From Halobacteria archaeon (lineage in GTDB: Bacteria; Pseudomonadota; Gammaproteobacteria; UBA9214), in NCBI GenBank assembly GCA_013041945.1, contig JABDRC010000216.1:1-16758 (forward strand): DNA of 16,758 nt, read 5' to 3'. Of this stretch, positions 12,527 to 16,758 are shown piece after piece. The notes under the pieces are model-generated. The model had not been told where the DNA came from. It did no database searches and saw only the letters and a list, made by a program, of their open reading frames with translations. Numbering within the stretch: the first letter of the stretch is position 1; each line of letters begins with the position of its first letter. A program made the translations under genes and the position numbers.

Positions 12527-13300
12527 ATGCAACATGAATTACAGGCCCTGCTGCTGGATGTCGACGGTACGCTTGCGGACACCGAAGACATTCACCGGCA
12601 GGCATTCAATGCGGCGTTCGCACAGGCCGGGCTCGACTGGAATTGGGACCAGGCTCTCTACAGCGAACTCCTCGCGGTGACCGGTGGCAAGGAGCGCATT
12701 CGCTATTTTCTCGACCGCGAACGACCTGATTTCAACCTGCCGGATGATGCCAATGCATTCATCGCCGAACTGCATGCCGGCAAGACACGCTTCTATGTCG
12801 ATGCGCTGGCCAGCGGTTCGGTGCCGCTGCGACCCGGCGTCGAACGCCTGTTGAACGAGGCGCGTGCGGCAGGACTCCGGCTGGCAATCGCCACGACCAC
12901 CACGCCGGACAATGTGATCGCGCTGCTGGAACATTCCTTCGGCGTGCCGGCCACGGGCTGGTTCGAGGTCATCGCCGACGCCGGCGCGGCGCCGGTTAAA
13001 AAACCCGCACCCGATGTCTACGAGCACGCCCTCGACAAAATGCAGCTGTCGCCGGCGGCATGTATCGCCATCGAGGACTCGCACAATGGTCTGCTTTCGG
13101 CCAAAGCGGCGGGCGTGGACACATTGATTACCGTTAATTCCTATACCGAACGGCAGGACTTCGACGGTGCCCTCGCCGTGCTCGATCATCTCGGTGAACC
13201 GGACATGCCCTGTACGCTGCTGGCGGGCGGGCGTGCGCCCGACGGGATGGTCGATGTGGAATACCTGCTGCAGCTCCATCGGCAAACGGTTCCTGCCTGA
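12527..13300 (+). CDS. cbbY: CbbY-type HAD phosphatase, likely xylulose-1,5-bisphosphate phosphatase
   Basis: The 257-residue protein is a HAD-superfamily subclass I phosphatase. DVDGTLADTEDIHRQAFN contains the nucleophile Asp11 and acid/base Asp13, TTTTPDNV is motif II, KKPAPDVYEHAL supplies the motif III lysine, and IEDSHNGLLSAKAAG is motif IV. The N-terminal segment AFAQAGLDWNWD.ALY.ELLAVTGGKERI is characteristic of CbbY, which removes the RuBisCO inhibitor xylulose-1,5-bisphosphate. The cap domain is helical (about residues 18-95). The ATG at 12527 has GGGAGAA upstream. It is followed after 12 bases by an aminotransferase, so the two may be co-transcribed. No RuBisCO genes are in the window; a related phosphoglycolate or beta-phosphoglucomutase-like enzyme is possible, but the CbbY signature favours a Calvin-cycle role. 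Confidence 0.85.
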   Translation: MQHELQALLLDVDGTLADTEDIHRQAFNAAFAQAGLDWNWDQALYSELLAVTGGKERIRYFLDRERPDFNLPDDANAFIAELHAGKTRFYVDALASGSVPLRPGVERLLNEARAAGLRLAIATTTTPDNVIALLEHSFGVPATGWFEVIADAGAAPVKKPAPDVYEHALDKMQLSPAACIAIEDSHNGLLSAKAAGVDTLITVNSYTERQDFDGALAVLDHLGEPDMPCTLLAGGRAPDGMVDVEYLLQLHRQTVPA

Positions 13301-13312
13301 AGAACGTTGCCC

Positions 13313-14473
13313 ATGCAGATCGCCGACCGTATGCACTCGATCCAGCCGTTCCATGTCATGGCGTTGCTGGCACGCGCGCGGGAACTGGAGGCGACCGGCC
13401 GCTCCATCGTCCACATGGAAATCGGCGAGCCGGATTTTGTCACGCCCCGACCGGTTATCGATGCCGGCATGGCGGCCCTGGCGGCCGGCCATACCCATTA
13501 CACGCCGGCCACCGGTCTGCCGGTGCTGCGTGAACGCATCGCCACATATTACCGGGAGCGTTACGCGGTCGATATCGAGCCGACACGGGTCGTGGTGACC
13601 CCGGGGGCCTCCGCCGCATTGCAACTGGTCATGGCCATGCTGGTCAATCCGGGCGACCGGGTGCTGATGGCCGATCCGGGGTACCCGTGCAACCGGAACT
13701 TCGTCTACCTGCTGAACGGGCGACCGGTCGGGCTTCCGGTCGGGCCGGATTCGGCCTACCAGCCGGAGCCCCGACAGGTGGAAGCGAACTGGGATGCGGA
13801 CACCAGGGCCCTGCTGGTGGCCTCGCCGTCCAATCCGACCGGTACCGTGCTGGATGCGGAAACCCTGCGCGCCTACCACGCCATCACGGCGTCGCACGGC
13901 GGTGCGCTGGTCGTCGACGAGATTTATCACGGTCTGACCTACGGCGTGCAGGCCCGCACTGCGCTGTCCGTGTCCGATGATGTGATCGTGGTCAACAGTT
14001 TCTCGAAGTATTTCGGTATGACCGGCTGGCGCCTGGGCTGGCTGGTGGTGCCGGAGAACTGTGTTGCGGAGATCGACAAGCTGGCCCAGAACCTGTTCCT
14101 GGCCGCGCCGACGGTGGCACAGCATGCCGCCCTGGAGGCATTCAGCGAGGAGAATATCGCGATCCTCGAGACGCGCCGCGAGGCATTCCGGCAACGCCGC
14201 GATTTCCTGCTGCCGGCCCTGCGTGAACTGGGCTTCGAAATCCCGGTGACGCCGCAGGGCGCTTTCTACCTGTATGCCGGCTGCAGTCGCTTCACCGCTG
14301 ACAGCTACCGCTTTTCCGCCGACCTGCTGGAGCAGGCCGGCGTGGCGATAACGCCGGGTATCGACTTCGGTGCCAACCGCCCGGCACAACATGTACGGTT
14401 TGCCTATACCACCTCGCAGGAAAACCTCGAGACGGGTGTCAGCCGGCTGGCGGAATATCTGCGCGGGCTTTGA
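13313..14473 (+). CDS. Class I/II pyridoxal-phosphate aminotransferase
   Basis: The 386-residue product is a fold-type I aminotransferase of the aspartate aminotransferase superfamily (COG0436 type). Visible landmarks are HMEIGEPDFVTP, YTPATGLPVLRERIA, TPGASAALQL (phosphate site), SPSNPTGTV (the PLP-ring asparagine), VVDEIYHGLTYG (Asp and Tyr), and SFSKYFGMTGWRLGW with the Schiff-base lysine at residue 232. Substrate cannot be read from sequence; aspartate, alanine or methionine-cycle keto acids are possible. The ATG at 13313 was chosen over TTG 13307 because neither has a strong ribosome site and ATG is preferred; the difference is two residues. The gene follows cbbY by 12 bases. Its last 35 bases overlap the end of cysZ on the other strand. 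Confidence 0.93.
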   Translation: MQIADRMHSIQPFHVMALLARARELEATGRSIVHMEIGEPDFVTPRPVIDAGMAALAAGHTHYTPATGLPVLRERIATYYRERYAVDIEPTRVVVTPGASAALQLVMAMLVNPGDRVLMADPGYPCNRNFVYLLNGRPVGLPVGPDSAYQPEPRQVEANWDADTRALLVASPSNPTGTVLDAETLRAYHAITASHGGALVVDEIYHGLTYGVQARTALSVSDDVIVVNSFSKYFGMTGWRLGWLVVPENCVAEIDKLAQNLFLAAPTVAQHAALEAFSEENIAILETRREAFRQRRDFLLPALRELGFEIPVTPQGAFYLYAGCSRFTADSYRFSADLLEQAGVAITPGIDFGANRPAQHVRFAYTTSQENLETGVSRLAEYLRGL

Positions 14474-15188
14474 ATTCGCCCAGCCACATGGCCGTGGCGC
14501 CGGCGACGGCCACCGGCATGGCGAGGAAGTTCAGCAGCGGGACCATGGTCATCAAGAGGGTGCCGCCGCCGAATCCCCACGACAGCATGCGCCGCCCGCG
14601 CAGCAATTTGCGCTGTGCCGGGAACAGCAGGCGGTGGTTGGCCATGGGGTAATCGGCATATTCGATCGCCAGCATCCAGGCGCTGAACAGTACCCAGATC
14701 ACCGGTGCGGCCAGGTTGATGCCGGGTATCAGGAACAGGAGTCCCAGCGGGATGGCGCGCAGTATGAAGTAAAGCAGCTTGCGCAGTTCCGACCACAGGC
14801 TGGGCAGTACATCCTTCAGCAGGGCCTGCCAGCCGCCGGTGTCGATCGGCTGGCCGGTGAGGTGCTGTTCCACCGCTTCCGCCAGCATGCCATTGAACGG
14901 TGCGGCGACCAGGTTGGTGAGTATCGAGAAGCTGTAGAACACGATCAGCACACCGGCCAGTGCGAACAGGGGCCAGACCAGGAAGCGCAACCAGTCCAGC
15001 CAGTCCGGCATTTTCATCAGCAGTGAATCAATCAGGATGTCCAGCCAGTAGGCCAGTCCGAACAGTGCGCCGCCGAAGACCAACGTACTGACCAGCAGCG
15101 GGACCGCAACATAGCGGCGCAGCCCGGGCTGGCGGACGAGGCGGAAGCCTTCGAATAAATAGTGAAAGCCGGAATGTTGATTTGACAT
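14439..15188 (-). CDS. cysZ: Sulfate transporter CysZ
   Basis: The 249-residue inner-membrane protein matches CysZ, which mediates high-affinity sulfate uptake for cysteine synthesis. The start GFHYLFEGFRLVRQPGLRRYVAVPLLV is family-typical. Hydrophobic segments lie at about 27-50, 68-95, 140-165 and 205-232, and the reentrant-helix region AAPFNGMLAEAVE and the block AIEYADYPMANHR are characteristic. Length is close to E. coli CysZ (253). The ATG at 15188 has no strong ribosome site; it is preceded by the palindrome AAGAATTCTT (15193-15202). The 3' end overlaps the converging aminotransferase by 35 bases. Uptake of sulfate fits assimilation, not energy metabolism. Confidence 0.93.
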   Translation of the reverse strand: MSNQHSGFHYLFEGFRLVRQPGLRRYVAVPLLVSTLVFGGALFGLAYWLDILIDSLLMKMPDWLDWLRFLVWPLFALAGVLIVFYSFSILTNLVAAPFNGMLAEAVEQHLTGQPIDTGGWQALLKDVLPSLWSELRKLLYFILRAIPLGLLFLIPGINLAAPVIWVLFSAWMLAIEYADYPMANHRLLFPAQRKLLRGRRMLSWGFGGGTLLMTMVPLLNFLAMPVAVAGATAMWLGEFKARADIPPAG

Positions 15189-15256
15189 ATAAAAGAATTC
15201 TTACGCTGCAGCGATGGATCGTATTAGCTGATCATACCTCGCGCCAAGCCGCCAGG

Positions 15257-15308
15257 GCGCAAAGAACACATAAAAAAACGCCACAGAGTGCACAGAGTGC
15301 ACAGAGAA
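15257..15308 (+). repeat. Left outer arm of the repeat island with CACAGAG triple
   Basis: GCGCAAAGAACACA, an A-run, ACGC and three 9-mers (15282-15290, 15291-15299, 15300-15308: CACAGAGTG twice, then CACAGAGAA). The inverted partner is at 15686-15726, where GCGCAAAGAA, an A-run and ACGCCACAGAG recur on the - strand with two 9-mers. Confidence 0.85.
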
Positions 15309-15329
15309 AATAACATGAATAAGTTCCTC

Positions 15330-15378
15330 GTCATCCCCGCCCCCGTCTCCACGGGGACAGGCTCCGGCGGGGATCCAG
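15330..15378. repeat. REP-like hairpin, long variant
   Basis: The outer arms ATCCCCGC and GCGGGGAT are perfect complements near the ends, and an inner stem CCCGT-CTCC-ACGGG is followed by ACAGGCTCC. The diverged copy lies at 231-278. Confidence 0.85.
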
Positions 15379-15480
15379 TCCATGCATCGGAAAATGATTC
15401 GGTAAATAGCAGTAAACAGGGGAAGGGTAAAGGTTGTTTGTTGGCGATTTCACCAATTTCCTAACAAGAACTAAATACAC

Positions 15481-15507
15481 CACAGAGAACACAGAGAACA
15501 CAGAGAA
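15481..15507 (+). repeat. Three tandem copies of CACAGAGAA
   Basis: Exact 9-nt units at 15481-15489, 15490-15498 and 15499-15507, identical to 182-208. They directly precede the short hairpin at 15512. Confidence 0.9.
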
Positions 15508-15511
15508 ACCA

Positions 15512-15543
15512 TTTGTCATCCCCGCGAAGGCGGGGATCCAGCC
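15512..15543 (+). repeat. Short REP-like hairpin, forward copy
   Basis: ATCCCCGC-GAAG-GCGGGGAT forms a perfect stem inside the unit, which begins TTTGTC and ends CCAGCC. The full 32 bases are an exact reverse complement of 15631-15662. Confidence 0.92.
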
Positions 15544-15630
15544 TGTAATTTACTGTTGTCGTTAAATCCATGCGACACCGGTTGATGTATTAGCTGTTAT
15601 GCATTATTGAAGAAAAGGTGCCTTTGCGTG

Positions 15631-15662
15631 GGCTGGATCCCCGCCTTCGCGGGGATGACAAA
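15631..15662 (-). repeat. Short REP-like hairpin, inverted copy
   Basis: Perfect 32-base inverted copy of 15512-15543, 87 bases away. Each copy can fold alone, or the two can pair with each other into a long stem. Confidence 0.92.
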
Positions 15663-15685
15663 GAGGATTTGTTTCCAGGTTATTT

Positions 15686-15726
15686 TTCTCTGTGTACTCT
15701 GTGGCGTTTTTTTGTTTTCTTTGCGC
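15686..15726 (-). repeat. Right outer arm of the repeat island, inverted
   Basis: On the - strand this reads GCGCAAAGAAAAC, an A-run, ACGC and two 9-mers (CACAGAGTA, CACAGAGAA). It is the inverted partner of 15257-15308 with one 9-mer fewer. Confidence 0.85.
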
Positions 15727-15747
15727 AAGGTGGTTTTTTATAATTCG

Positions 15748-16758
15748 TTAACTCGATACAGGCTCACTGCGCAGCGCCAGCAGCGCTGCACCGTAGGCGG
15801 CCTGCTGGTGTTCTGCGGCGATGACCGGGACACCCAGCGCCTGTTCGCGCAGGGCCTGCCAGCCCGCGTTGACGGCGCCGCCACCGGTGGTGAGGACGCG
15901 TGCCGGTGACGGGGCGCCGAGGTCCGCGAGGACGCGGTAGCCGTGTGCCTCGATGGCCGTGATGCCCTCGAGGATGGCCTGAAAGAAGCGGGCGTCATCA
16001 TGGGGGCGGGGCGCCAGTCGCGGCGCCAGCTGCGGGTCATTGACCGGAAAGCGCTCGCCGGGCGCCGGCAGCGGATAGTAATCCAGCCCGGTCGGCCGCT
16101 GTGGCTGCAGCTGTTGCGTGTAGCGTGCGATCTCCGCCTCGCTGAAGAACTGCTGTAACACCGCGCCGCCCGTGTTGGAGGCCCCGCCGACCAGCCAGTC
16201 GTCGCCCAGGCGGTGGCTGTAGACACCCAGTCCGGGGGCAAACACCGGCCGGTCGGTGCACACCTTCAGCACCAGGGTGCTGCCAAGTGCGGTAACGCCA
16301 TCACCGCGGCCGGCACCGGTGGCAATAAAACTCGCGGTACTGTCGGTGGTGCCACTGACCACGCGCGTCTGCGTGCTGAAGCCCCAGCGCCGGCAGGCCT
16401 CTGCCGTTACCCGTCCGATGGTCCTGCCGGGCGGCAGAACGTCGGGCAGCAGTGACTCGGGCACGGGCAGGCGCTGCAGCCAGTCGGGCCAGCAGCGCTG
16501 CACCGGGTCATAACCCAGCTTGAGTGCGTTGTTCTCGTCGCTGCAACCGTAGCGCCCGGACAGCCGGGCCAGCAGCCAGTCCGCCTGGTGCAGTGCAAAG
16601 GCAGCCTGTTTGGCGGCCGGTGTCTCCAGCAGCCACAACAGTTTTGCCAGGCTGGCGCTGGCGCCGCCGGCAGCGCTGCCGGCGGGTGCAAGCGCCGCGA
16701 TCCTCGCGGCCGCGGCCGTGGCGCGGGCGTCGTTATACATCAGGGCGGGGGCCAGCGG
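15748..16758 (-). CDS. FGGY-family carbohydrate kinase, D-ribulose-kinase-like (partial, 5' end outside window)
   Basis: The visible 336 residues are the central and C-terminal parts of an FGGY sugar kinase; the frame stays open to the window edge, so the N-terminal domain lies beyond it. PALMYNDARA near the left edge, SGTTDSTASFIATGAG with the catalytic-type Asp, VTALGSTLVLKV, GGASNTGGAVLQQFF and the ATP-site block LTTGGGAVNAGWQALREQALGVPV are visible. The MYNDAR and SGTTDSTA forms resemble the plant/cyanobacterial XK-1-like group shown to phosphorylate D-ribulose, more than classical xylulokinase; this is from memory of the family. The product would be ribulose-5-phosphate, a Calvin-cycle and pentose-phosphate intermediate. 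The stop (TAA 15748-15750) is 22 bases from the repeat island, and no intrinsic terminator is clear. Confidence 0.88.
   Translation of the reverse strand, partial: PLAPALMYNDARATAAAARIAALAPAGSAAGGASASLAKLLWLLETPAAKQAAFALHQADWLLARLSGRYGCSDENNALKLGYDPVQRCWPDWLQRLPVPESLLPDVLPPGRTIGRVTAEACRRWGFSTQTRVVSGTTDSTASFIATGAGRGDGVTALGSTLVLKVCTDRPVFAPGLGVYSHRLGDDWLVGGASNTGGAVLQQFFSEAEIARYTQQLQPQRPTGLDYYPLPAPGERFPVNDPQLAPRLAPRPHDDARFFQAILEGITAIEAHGYRVLADLGAPSPARVLTTGGGAVNAGWQALREQALGVPVIAAEHQQAAYGAALLALRSEPVSS

Larger units (their letters stand above)
15189..15747. other. Non-coding repeat island between cysZ and the FGGY kinase
   Basis: No gene is supported across these 559 bases. It holds three CACAGAG blocks (two direct, one inverted), a long REP-like hairpin and a pair of short hairpins in perfect inverted orientation. 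The open frame at 15607-15909 is a translation artefact of the repeat (GWIPAFAGMTK is the known spurious peptide of this repeat class). Base composition is visibly more A/T-rich between modules than in the genes around it. The cysZ promoter should lie near 15200-15260 on the - strand, but no convincing pair of boxes is seen. Confidence 0.8.

Noticed and set aside
12539..14392. 617-codon open frame antisense to cbbY and the aminotransferase
   Set aside because: It spans two well-supported genes on the opposite strand and has no family resemblance or ribosome site.
15607..15909. 100-codon open frame with a hydrophobic start
   Set aside because: Its N-terminus translates the inverted hairpin repeat (GWIPAFAGMTK), a known artefact peptide, and the rest is antisense to the FGGY kinase.

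Overview
The window is about 16.8 kb of GC-rich proteobacterial chromosome. Gene order (rbfA-truB-rpsO-pnp; dksA next to gluQ) and protein flavour (CysZ, YheT, Acs, DksA with a DPNDRA tip) point to a gammaproteobacterium. A CbbY-type phosphatase, a D-ribulose-kinase-like FGGY kinase and a secreted Gly/Pro/Tyr repeat protein resembling sulfur globule proteins hint at a CO2-fixing sulfur oxidiser, such as a Chromatiales-type organism. That placement is inference; no rRNA or cbbL is present to confirm it.

Layout. (1) 1-3846, + strand: the end of rbfA, then truB, rpsO and pnp, the tail of the nusA-infB operon. A dispersed repeat element (158-313) sits between rbfA and truB, a sigma70-type promoter precedes rpsO, and a strong intrinsic terminator follows pnp. 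(2) 4116-4729, + strand: a secreted 18-nt-repeat protein with its own terminator, which also faces the next converging gene. (3) 4747-7250, - strand: a DUF5610-like cytoplasmic protein and a secreted Sel1-repeat protein. Each is preceded by a sigma28 (FliA)-like promoter, strong for the first and weaker for the second, suggesting a motility-linked pair. (4) 7370-10374, - strand: acs with a near-consensus promoter, followed by a yheT-like hydrolase that appears to begin upstream of any canonical start codon. (5) 10378-12310, - strand: dksA then gluQ, separated by a terminator and a structured 116-bp inverted repeat. DksA carries a 100-residue lysine/alanine histone-H1-like tail. (6) 12527-14473, + strand: cbbY and a class I/II aminotransferase, closely spaced. 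(7) 14439-15188, - strand: cysZ, overlapping the aminotransferase tail to tail. (8) 15240-15740: a non-coding repeat island of CACAGAG tandem repeats and GTCATCCCCGC/GCGGGGATCCAG hairpins in inverted arrangement. (9) 15748-16758, - strand: a FGGY kinase running off the window edge.

No CRISPR array, tRNA, rRNA, transposase or defence system was found. The most unusual items are the H1-like DksA tail grown by a 63-nt tandem duplication, the sigma28-like promoters on two poorly characterised genes, the probable sulfur-globule-like repeat protein, and the nested inverted-repeat island.
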